Positions 1 to 5,143 of a stretch of DNA of 5,143 nt are shown here, piece by piece (position 1 is the stretch's first letter; each line of letters begins with the position of its first letter). A program made the translations under genes and the position numbers. The notes under the pieces are model-generated. The model saw only the letters and a list, made by a program, of their open reading frames with translations. It did not search any database and was not told the origin of the DNA. The stretch is from Alcaligenaceae bacterium UBA6179 (GTDB lineage: Bacteria > Pseudomonadota > Gammaproteobacteria > Burkholderiales > Burkholderiaceae_B): assembly GCA_002422175.1 (NCBI GenBank), contig DITR01000118.1, forward strand, positions 1-5,143, in the 5' to 3' direction.

Positions 1-644
1 TCAGTGATGTGAACCATATGATTTCCGGTAATTTAAAAATAGGCATTGTCGACAACATTATTACCGACAAGAACTGCTTGTTAGTGCCTGTTATACATGC
101 CTTGAAAAATCAGAGTAAAGATTTAGAAATAAATTTAGAGATTAGAAATCCAAGTGAGCTCGAGCGCTTACTTCTTGAAGAACGCATTGATATCGCGATT
201 GGTCCTTTTCACATTACCAATCCGGGTATCGACCAGCTCCCTCTTTACAAAGAGCAGGTCTCACTCTATATTGGCGAGCAGCACCCTCTCTTTTCAAAAA
301 AGAACCTGCAACTTGATGACTTGGTGGCGGCAGAGTATGTCACCCGCGGTTATCTTAGAGAATCACAAGTGACTCAGCAGCATGTTTCTTTTAATTTTGC
401 TGCCACCGCGCAAAATATCGAAGGTATTGCATTATTAGTTCTAAGCGGAAAATATATTGGTTATTTGCCAGATCATTACGCCAACGAGTGGGTTAAAAAA
501 CGGCAGATGCGTAACGTGCTACCCAGTTTCTTTTCCTATCAGGTTGGCTGTAAAAGCATTACGCTGAAAAACAAGTCACCTACTAAAGCCCTTTCAACCC
601 TCATAAATCTGCTTGATGAGTTTCACCGCGCAGAAAAAAAATAA
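1..644 (+). CDS. LysR-type transcriptional regulator, C-terminal effector-binding part (5' end outside window)
   Basis: This is the effector-binding domain of a LysR-type transcriptional regulator. The frame is open to the left edge (AGT GAT before the GTG at base 9), so that GTG is an internal valine and the helix-turn-helix half, roughly 90 residues, lies upstream. Numbering from that codon, residues 7-13 (GNLKIGI) are the usual first strand after the linker. ERIDIAIGPF (58-67) is the typical 'D-aI' strand, HPLF (92-95) is the conserved loop before the second subdomain, and EGIALLVLSGKYIGYLPDHY (138-157) matches the family's C-terminal 'G-G-a-lP' motif. The visible length fits the C-terminal two thirds of a regulator of about 300 residues. 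Such proteins bind DNA as tetramers and respond to a small metabolite. The transport operon downstream is convergent and has no promoter in this window, so the target is unknown and may be a divergent gene upstream. Family assignment is firm; ligand and target are not assigned. Confidence 0.93.
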   Translation, partial: SDVNHMISGNLKIGIVDNIITDKNCLLVPVIHALKNQSKDLEINLEIRNPSELERLLLEERIDIAIGPFHITNPGIDQLPLYKEQVSLYIGEQHPLFSKKNLQLDDLVAAEYVTRGYLRESQVTQQHVSFNFAATAQNIEGIALLVLSGKYIGYLPDHYANEWVKKRQMRNVLPSFFSYQVGCKSITLKNKSPTKALSTLINLLDEFHRAEKK

Positions 645-661
645 TTGCATATAAAAACTCG

Positions 662-1204
662 ATGACAAAAACAAACGCCCCCCATTTCTTACACGTTGAT
701 TTTATAGAGACCCCATTCGGTGGCCAAATCGGCCTCACCCATTGCCCAGGCCGGTCCAGTTTAGATGCAGCAGGCAAACAGTGGGATCGTGATTTAGCTC
801 AAGATGTCACGGCAATTAAAGATCACAATATTGCGGTTGTTGTGTCGCTGTTGGCACATAAAGAACTGCAACATCATGGCGCAGGCGATATTGAGGCACT
901 GCTGAATCAAGCACAAATTGACTGGCGCCAGTTCCCAATTACTGATTTTGGCATACCCAGCGCAGACGTGACTAAACGCTGGTCACAAACAGTACCGTCT
1001 TTATTAGCGCATCTGCAAAAAGGGCAAAAGGTATTGATTCATTGCGCTGCGGGCTATGGCCGCACGGGCATGATGACCGCGGCATTACTTGTTGCCATGG
1101 GTGTTGATGCAGAAAAAGCAATCGAAAGTGTACGCGCTGCACGACCCGGAACCATCGAGACACCTGAGCAAGAAGCGTTTATTCGAAGCTTGCAAAACCT
1201 GTAG
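662..1204 (+). CDS. CDKN3/KAP-like dual-specificity protein phosphatase
   Basis: This is a probable cytoplasmic phosphatase of the cysteine-based protein tyrosine/dual-specificity superfamily, 180 residues, with no signal peptide or membrane segment. The P-loop IHCAAGYGRTG (126-136) holds the full HCX5R signature, with nucleophile Cys128 and phosphate-binding Arg134. Asp95 in the ITDFGIPS segment (93-100) is the likely general acid. TIETPEQEAF (164-173) matches the Q-loop helix that closes the fold in dual-specificity phosphatases. The N-terminal part (GQIGLTHCPGR at 21-31, then a WDRDLAQDVTAIKDHNI helix and a VVSLL strand) resembles the eukaryotic cyclin-dependent kinase-associated phosphatase CDKN3 more than classical bacterial low-molecular-weight phosphatases. 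The ATG at 662 is the only plausible start, since the next methionine (137) lies after the active site; no clear Shine-Dalgarno precedes it. It lies 17 bases after the LysR stop on the same strand, so co-transcription is likely. The substrate (phosphoprotein, phosphoinositide or other phosphoester) cannot be inferred. Confidence 0.92.
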   Translation: MTKTNAPHFLHVDFIETPFGGQIGLTHCPGRSSLDAAGKQWDRDLAQDVTAIKDHNIAVVVSLLAHKELQHHGAGDIEALLNQAQIDWRQFPITDFGIPSADVTKRWSQTVPSLLAHLQKGQKVLIHCAAGYGRTGMMTAALLVAMGVDAEKAIESVRAARPGTIETPEQEAFIRSLQNL

Positions 1205-1358
1205 AGAAATTTGAGTTTCTCATATCGATTAAGACGAGTGACTGAATGAATAACTCAGTTTGTTAAACCTTAAAGTGCTCAAATGTTCATTACACTTTAC
1301 ATTTTTAACGAAATGTAAAGTGTAATGTCTATTTCATTGACTTAATGAGTACTTTAAT
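1205..1358. other. Convergent intergenic region
   Basis: This AT-rich non-coding stretch lies between two converging genes. Its only strong structure is the long inverted repeat at 1288-1327. A weak 6-bp stem (GAGAAA at 1204-1209 with TTTCTC at 1216-1221) sits directly at the phosphatase stop codon but has no T-run after it. TAAAGTG at 1271-1277 repeats part of the right arm of the main palindrome (1316-1322). I see no credible small open reading frame, tRNA or promoter here. Confidence 0.8.
1288..1327. terminator. Perfect 17-bp inverted repeat, probable bidirectional terminator
   Basis: The arms at 1288-1304 and 1311-1327 are exact reverse complements and flank a 6-base loop (TTAACG). Only 4 of the 17 pairs are G-C, so the stem is long but AT-rich. 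It lies between two converging genes, 83 bases after the phosphatase stop and 31 bases after the stop of the minus-strand carrier gene, which is where a shared terminator is expected. Neither strand has a run of T immediately after the stem, so it is not a textbook intrinsic terminator. It could instead stabilise mRNA 3' ends or be a protein-binding palindrome. The repeat is seen directly; the function is inferred from position. Confidence 0.6.
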
Positions 1359-2711
1359 CTACAAGAAAAACAAGCGATTCAGTATTGCAAAATAAGTAAC
1401 GACCAGCAAGCAAGTAATGAGCACAACTCTCAAAAGACTAAAACTTAAAAACTGAGTAACAGAGACCTTAAATACACTTGAAGCCACTGAAACGGGCAAA
1501 GTCCAGATAGAAATTGCGGCACTGATACCCCAAGAGAAAACGCATGTTGCCCCAATAATAACTGGGCTGATGCCGAGATCGCTCGACGCAATTAAGGGCA
1601 CAATAATAGTAGTGCCTATCATTGGGTGCACACCAATTTGCCCTAGACCAACTAGCCCCAAAACACAAATGAGTAAAATCAGTTCAGGGCCAAGTTCAGA
1701 CAAATTCAAACTTGCTACCGTATCTTTTATCCATGGAAGAGATTCGAAACTAGCCCCTAAAATCATTGCACCCATCAAGACAATCAGCTCGTCAGAGACT
1801 CGAGAAATAGACCTAAGCGTTCCCCGCATGACTTGTGACGACTGCTTTGGTTTGACTGATATCCAGCAAATCGCGAGTAATGGTGCAACAATCACAACAG
1901 ATTGAGGCCCTGAAAAATTAAAAGCATATGAAAAAAATAAAATGCTCAGTGTGATGATTATTAATGGAAAAAAAAGACTTTTAAAAAGAATCAATGACTT
2001 AATAAGTTGCCCAATCTTGAAATTTTTTGATAGAAAAAAATTAAAGGCGACTAAGCTAATGATTGATGCCCCAAAAGAAATGAGAACAAGCTTTGCAAGC
2101 GATGTTTGAGGAATCATTTGGCTCACAAACCCCATTGATACAAAAAAAGGTGACCACATCACAGCTGTACCCAGACCCAGGGCTGATGCCCTCGCGAGCT
2201 GAGGCAACATATTGTCTGCTTGGCCAGCGCTTAATCTAGCCGCTAATAAATGTATTGACCCCACATTCAGTAGCGAACCTAAAATATAGTTTCCGGTTAA
2301 GGCTTGCCCTTGTGTGCCCACGACATCTTTTTTTTGCGTCACCGCATCATTAGATTTAATTTGAACTGATTGAAGACTTGCGCGTAAAAAAATGACTGCG
2401 GGTATAAACGCCCCAAAGATTTCAGCGCGATGAAGGCCCAACAGAAGGGGATCTATCGACCCCTCTAAAAACATGATTGAACCCGCTACGACAAGCGCAA
2501 CCACGAAAATAAATTGAACATGGGGACTCGCCCTTTTGAGCGCAAAAACAGCAAATAAGGCGAACATGGTGACAGCTATCAAAGAAAAGACGTATACCCC
2601 ACTAAGAATATACGCCTCTTCAGCAACCCAAACGAACAATAAGCATAGACCAGAAAACGTGAGTAATTTCTCTGGCTTACCTTGCATTACTGTCAATTTT
2701 GCATGCCCCAT
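1359..2711 (-). CDS. Putative multi-spanning secondary transporter, ion-transporter (IT) superfamily-like
   Basis: This is a 450-residue, very hydrophobic inner-membrane protein with about ten or more membrane segments and no ATP-binding motif. Its architecture looks like a secondary carrier with two related halves. NVGSIHLLAARL (149-160) followed by ASALGLGTAVMWSPFFVSMG (175-194) is echoed by QIGVHPMIGTTII (358-370) followed by IGATCVFSWGISAAISIWTL (386-405). Such paired Gly/Pro/Ser-rich re-entrant hairpins are typical of the IT superfamily (DASS, ArsB/NhaD, TRAP DctM-like carriers), which mainly move organic or inorganic anions with Na+ or H+. A polar stretch at about 116-136 is a probable cytoplasmic loop separating the N-terminal helices from the first hairpin. 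It is the last gene of the ABC transporter operon and its proposed ATG overlaps the permease gene by 19 bases. An alternative start is Met9 (ATG at 2687-2685), just after the permease stop; neither has well-spaced Shine-Dalgarno. I do not recognise a named orthologue, and the substrate is unknown. Confidence 0.72.
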   Translation of the reverse strand: MGHAKLTVMQGKPEKLLTFSGLCLLFVWVAEEAYILSGVYVFSLIAVTMFALFAVFALKRASPHVQFIFVVALVVAGSIMFLEGSIDPLLLGLHRAEIFGAFIPAVIFLRASLQSVQIKSNDAVTQKKDVVGTQGQALTGNYILGSLLNVGSIHLLAARLSAGQADNMLPQLARASALGLGTAVMWSPFFVSMGFVSQMIPQTSLAKLVLISFGASIISLVAFNFFLSKNFKIGQLIKSLILFKSLFFPLIIITLSILFFSYAFNFSGPQSVVIVAPLLAICWISVKPKQSSQVMRGTLRSISRVSDELIVLMGAMILGASFESLPWIKDTVASLNLSELGPELILLICVLGLVGLGQIGVHPMIGTTIIVPLIASSDLGISPVIIGATCVFSWGISAAISIWTLPVSVASSVFKVSVTQFLSFSLLRVVLITCLLVVTYFAILNRLFFL

Positions 2712-3559
2712 TTCCTAACTGTCATGGCTTCGATATTATTAAATATAACGTTTTCCACGAATAGGCCAATGATGATGATCGTAAACAAGCCTGCAAAAAC
2801 GGTAGGAATATCAAGCATATTTTTGCTCTCATAAATTAACCAGCCCAAACCACCTGAGCCAGATGACACGCCGAAAACCAATTCGGCAGCGATTAATGTG
2901 CGCCATGCAAAAGCCCATCCGATTTTAAGCCCTGTCAAAATGCTTGGAAACGCTGCTGGAACCAGAATTGTATAAACATATCGGAAGCCATTTAGACCAT
3001 AATTTTTTCCGACCATTCGCAAGGTTGGGCTTACTGCCATAAAACCAGAATGGGTGTTAAGTGCGACAGCCCATAGAACAGAGTGCACTAAAACGAATAC
3101 GATACTGCCAGCACCCAGGCCAAACCAAATGAGCGCTAAAGGTAATAAAGCGATCGCTGGTAGTGGATTAAACATACTTGTTAACGTTTCGAGAAGATCA
3201 GAACCCACTCGAGTTGTTATCGCAATAACCGTTAAAAATGCTGCACACACTAACCCTATGGCGTAACCGATTAATAATATTTCGATTGAGTGCATTGCCT
3301 TACCGAATAATCCGCCTGACACAATCGCTTCAACAAATGAAACCATTGTGGCTGTAAAAGTAGGAAAAATTAAAGGGTTATTAAGATTTACTGCATAGAC
3401 TTGCCAAATACACGCCAGCACAATGAGTAAGATGCATTTTCTAAGCCAACCTTGATTGCTTAACCTTTCAAATATTGTTAATGGTTTTTGTACAACACCT
3501 GATACGGGCTCTGTCTGCTCGCAAATGAACTCGGGACGAAATTTATTATGTTCAGACAT
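2693..3559 (-). CDS. NitT/TauT-family ABC transporter permease (SsuC/TauC-like)
   Basis: This is the inner-membrane channel subunit of a binding-protein-dependent importer, 288 residues. After a polar cytoplasmic N-terminus (1-40) come a first helix (about 41-57), the LIFPTF segment (63-68) typical of this family ('lP.P..v'), and a membrane core of BPD_transp_1 type. FNPLPAIALLPLALIWFGLG (130-149) is the hallmark SsuC/TauC/NrtB stretch. YGLNGFRYVYTILVPAAFPS (187-206) is the EAA-type loop that docks onto the ATPase, followed by LTGLKIGWAFAWRTLIAAEL (208-227). The frame is open upstream to 3655, but I chose the ATG at 3559-3557 because GGAGG stands six bases before it and the family alignment starts there; the longer version would overlap the ATPase gene by 83 bases. 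It begins 13 bases after the ATPase stop and overlaps the start of the next gene, so it is part of a coupled operon. Family assignment is firm; substrate is open. Confidence 0.95.
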   Translation of the reverse strand: MSEHNKFRPEFICEQTEPVSGVVQKPLTIFERLSNQGWLRKCILLIVLACIWQVYAVNLNNPLIFPTFTATMVSFVEAIVSGGLFGKAMHSIEILLIGYAIGLVCAAFLTVIAITTRVGSDLLETLTSMFNPLPAIALLPLALIWFGLGAGSIVFVLVHSVLWAVALNTHSGFMAVSPTLRMVGKNYGLNGFRYVYTILVPAAFPSILTGLKIGWAFAWRTLIAAELVFGVSSGSGGLGWLIYESKNMLDIPTVFAGLFTIIIIGLFVENVIFNNIEAMTVRKWGMQN

Positions 3560-3565
3560 AATCAG

Positions 3566-3570
3566 CCTCC
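3566..3570 (-). promoter_or_regulatory. Ribosome binding site that sets the ABC permease start
   Basis: The minus strand reads GGAGG here, followed by six bases (CTGATT) and the ATG at 3559-3557. This strong Shine-Dalgarno site lies in the 13-base gap after the ATPase stop codon and decides the permease start against a 32-codon upstream in-frame extension. Confidence 0.9.
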
Positions 3571-3572
3571 AT

Positions 3573-4343
3573 TTAAACCGGGTCTTTAAATAACATGTCG
3601 TGTATTCGGTCAGATAAATGTTGACCCGATACGTCAACAGAATCAATACCATCACTGTTGAGCTCAGCTTTCACCTGCCCAGGATGTGGCGACAAAAGAA
3701 GAATTCGATTGCCAAGCAGAACAGCCTCTGGAATAGAGTGTGTAACAAAAAGTACTGTGAACTTTGTTTCCTCCCAAAGTTGAAGAAGTTCCTCTTGCAT
3801 TTTTCTTCTGGTTAACGCATCAAGGGCTGCAAAAGGTTCGTCCATCAACAATACGTCAGGCTCCATTGCCATGCCTCGCGCAATGGCGACACGTTGCTTC
3901 ATACCCCCAGAAAGCGTATGAGGCATAGAATTAGCAAACTTTGTCAGATTTACTTTATCGATGTAGTGCATGGCAACCTCCTCGGCTGCCTTGCCCTTCA
4001 TCTTTCCTGAAGCGAGGAGAGAAAACATCACGTTCTCTTTTACGGTCTTCCATGCCAGTAGTTGATCAAATTCCTGAAAAACCATCACTCGATCAGGACC
4101 TGGCTTAAGTACTGGCTTATTGTTTACAGTAATCGTGCCCTCTGTAGGCCGGTGAAAACCACCAATTGCTTTCAACAAAGTAGACTTTCCGCAGCCCGAA
4201 GGACCCAATAAGATGTAGCGGTCCGATCGAAAAACATCAAAAGATACGCGATATGTTGCGGTAATCAAATGATCTTTGGTTTTGTACTGCAGTGTCACGC
4301 CACTAACCTTGACTAAGGGTTCCAATAAATTAGTCGCTTCCAT
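3573..4343 (-). CDS. NitT/TauT-family ABC transporter ATP-binding protein (SsuB/TauB-like)
   Basis: This is the cytoplasmic ATPase that powers the importer, 256 residues, full length for the family. All nucleotide-binding motifs are intact: Walker A GPSGCGKST (47-55, Lys53), Q-loop VFQEF (88-92, Gln90), ABC signature LSGGMKQR (144-151), Walker B VLLMDEP (164-170, Asp168 and catalytic Glu169), D-loop ALD (173-175) and the switch His202 in FVTHSIPEA (199-207). The latter two segments, with the LLLSPHPGQV stretch (215-224), are characteristic of the nitrate/sulfonate/taurine subfamily (TauB, SsuB, NrtD). The ATG at 4343-4341 is well supported by GGAG five bases upstream. It starts 29 bases after the stop of the binding-protein gene and ends 13 bases before the permease, so the three are one transport unit and this ATPase would dimerise beneath two copies of the permease. 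Subfamily is certain; the transported compound is not. Confidence 0.97.
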   Translation of the reverse strand: MEATNLLEPLVKVSGVTLQYKTKDHLITATYRVSFDVFRSDRYILLGPSGCGKSTLLKAIGGFHRPTEGTITVNNKPVLKPGPDRVMVFQEFDQLLAWKTVKENVMFSLLASGKMKGKAAEEVAMHYIDKVNLTKFANSMPHTLSGGMKQRVAIARGMAMEPDVLLMDEPFAALDALTRRKMQEELLQLWEETKFTVLFVTHSIPEAVLLGNRILLLSPHPGQVKAELNSDGIDSVDVSGQHLSDRIHDMLFKDPV

Positions 4344-4348
4344 TTTCT

Positions 4349-4352
4349 CTCC
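4349..4352 (-). promoter_or_regulatory. Ribosome binding site of the ABC ATPase gene
   Basis: The minus strand reads GGAG followed by AGAAA and the ATG at 4343-4341, a well-spaced Shine-Dalgarno site inside the 29-base gap after the binding-protein gene. It supports the chosen ATPase start. Confidence 0.85.
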
Positions 4353-4372
4353 ACTTGTCAGACAGTTACGAC

Positions 4373-5143
4373 TTAACTTCCGTTTAGTGTGTGCACATTA
4401 TCGAAAAACATTTCTTTCCATGAGGTAGGACGATTTTTCAAGGTGCCAATGTCATTCATGAACTGTGCAAAGGGAAGAATGGTTTCTGGCGTGATGGTGA
4501 ACTTAATTTGGGGGTTATTCATAATAGACAGAATAAAATCAATATTTTCCTTACCACCCCCTTCTGCAACGTAAATCTCAGCAGCAGCACGCTTGTCTTT
4601 ATTGATAAATTGTGTCGCCTCGTCTAACGCATCAAATACTGCTTTATACGTTTTTGGGTTGTCATTTTTGAACTTCTCGGTCGACCACACCATCAAGAAA
4701 GTATTAGGCCCGCCCATGATGTCGTAAGAGTTAAGAACAACTTTTATTTTCGGATCTTCTAATGCACGATTCCAAAAAGGTGGGGAAGTAAACTGAGCCG
4801 TCACCTCGCTACCACCTGACAACAAGGCCTGCAGCCCAAGAGGATGCGTCAAGTTAACCATTAAAGGATTAAACTTTTTATAGTTCTCTATACCAAATTC
4901 TTTCGCTGCAGCCATCTGCAAATAAATCGTTTGAACAGAAGACCCAGCACCTGCAAGAGAAATACGATCTTTATCCGTAAAATCTTTCAATGATTTGATG
5001 GCAGGGTTATTTGTAATCAACATATTAGGCATTGATGACAAAGCCGCGACGCCTTTAACATTGAGACTACCTTTAGTTCTGTCCCATAGAATAAAGGCTG
5101 GGCCCGTGCCACCTGAGGCAAAATGCAACTGACCTGATAACAA
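4373..5143 (-). CDS. NitT/TauT-family ABC transporter substrate-binding protein (NMT1/SsuA-like), N-terminus outside window
   Basis: This is the C-terminal 256 residues of a periplasmic solute-binding protein. The frame is open through the right edge; the TTG at 5143-5141 is an internal leucine, so the signal peptide and first strand/helix units, perhaps 60-80 residues, are missing from view. LLSGQLHFASGGTGPAF (1-17 of the fragment) is the 'l-sGqld' hinge region of the NMT1/THI5-SsuA fold. SLKDFTDKDRISLAGAGSSV (51-70) matches the conserved 'dLkGk-i' strand that opens the second lobe, and LGLQALLSGGSEVTAQFTSPPF (102-123) is the repeated 'al-sG-vda' element. The C-terminus runs through helices typical of this family, including the YKAVFDALDEATQFI stretch (166-180). 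It is the first visible gene of the operon and would deliver the ligand to the permease/ATPase encoded next. Relatives bind sulfonates, taurine, nitrate, pyrimidine precursors or aromatic acids; the ligand here is not assignable. Confidence 0.93.
   Translation of the reverse strand: MLSGQLHFASGGTGPAFILWDRTKGSLNVKGVAALSSMPNMLITNNPAIKSLKDFTDKDRISLAGAGSSVQTIYLQMAAAKEFGIENYKKFNPLMVNLTHPLGLQALLSGGSEVTAQFTSPPFWNRALEDPKIKVVLNSYDIMGGPNTFLMVWSTEKFKNDNPKTYKAVFDALDEATQFINKDKRAAAEIYVAEGGGKENIDFILSIMNNPQIKFTITPETILPFAQFMNDIGTLKNRPTSWKEMFFDNVHTLNGS

Noticed and set aside
9..11. GTG as the true start of the LysR-type protein.
   Set aside because: The frame continues to the window edge, and a LysR protein without its helix-turn-helix domain would be incomplete; the visible part begins exactly at the linker/effector-domain boundary.
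645..661. TATAAA at 650-655 as a promoter -10 box for the phosphatase gene.
   Set aside because: No matching -35 element at a suitable distance, and it is too close to the start codon; in AT-rich sequence this is expected by chance.
1204..1221. Short hairpin at the phosphatase stop codon as an intrinsic terminator.
   Set aside because: The stem is only 6 bp, mostly A-T, and has no T-run after it; the perfect palindrome downstream is a better candidate.
1241..1259. ACTGA/TCAGT inverted repeat in the intergenic region.
   Set aside because: Five base pairs with a 9-base loop is within chance expectation.
1570..1905. Plus-strand open frame of 111 codons antisense to the carrier gene.
   Set aside because: It is a shadow of a membrane-protein coding strand, with no recognisable domain, no Shine-Dalgarno and composition explained by the opposite frame.
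3560..3655. N-terminal extension of the ABC permease frame up to 3655.
   Set aside because: It would overlap the ATPase gene by 83 bases, has no family similarity, and the ATG at 3559 has a strong GGAGG at ideal spacing.

Overview
The window suggests a Gram-negative bacterium, most likely a proteobacterium. The protein families (LysR regulator, NitT/TauT-type ABC importer, eukaryote-like dual-specificity phosphatase), the moderately AT-rich sequence and the usual Shine-Dalgarno sites on the minus strand all fit. No gene allows a genus-level call. No RNA genes, insertion sequences, CRISPR arrays or prophage genes were seen.

Layout: the left quarter is a plus-strand pair. It starts with the C-terminal effector-binding part of a LysR-type regulator whose DNA-binding domain lies upstream of base 1. 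A gene for a small CDKN3/KAP-like dual-specificity protein phosphatase with an intact HCX5R active site follows 17 bases later. A non-coding stretch of 154 bases (1205-1358) separates this pair from a convergent minus-strand operon. Inside it is a perfect 17-bp inverted repeat (1288-1327) that probably works as a bidirectional terminator.

The right three quarters are one tightly packed minus-strand operon, transcribed from right to left: a NitT/TauT (SsuA/NMT1-like) substrate-binding protein (its N-terminus is beyond base 5143), the ABC ATPase, the ABC inner-membrane permease, and last a 450-residue multi-spanning protein that looks like a secondary carrier of the ion-transporter (IT) type. 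Gaps of 29 and 13 bases and a 19-base overlap point to co-transcription and translational coupling. The binding protein, permease and ATPase would form a periplasmic-binding-protein-dependent importer for a small organic anion, for example a sulfonate or carboxylate; the exact ligand cannot be read from the sequence. The terminal carrier is the least understood gene. Its genetic linkage suggests it moves the same or a related compound, or exports a product of its breakdown.

Most of this window is ordinary transport and regulatory content. The points worth a second look are the unassigned carrier attached to the ABC operon, the long perfect palindrome with an extra half-site, and the eukaryote-like phosphatase next to a LysR regulator.
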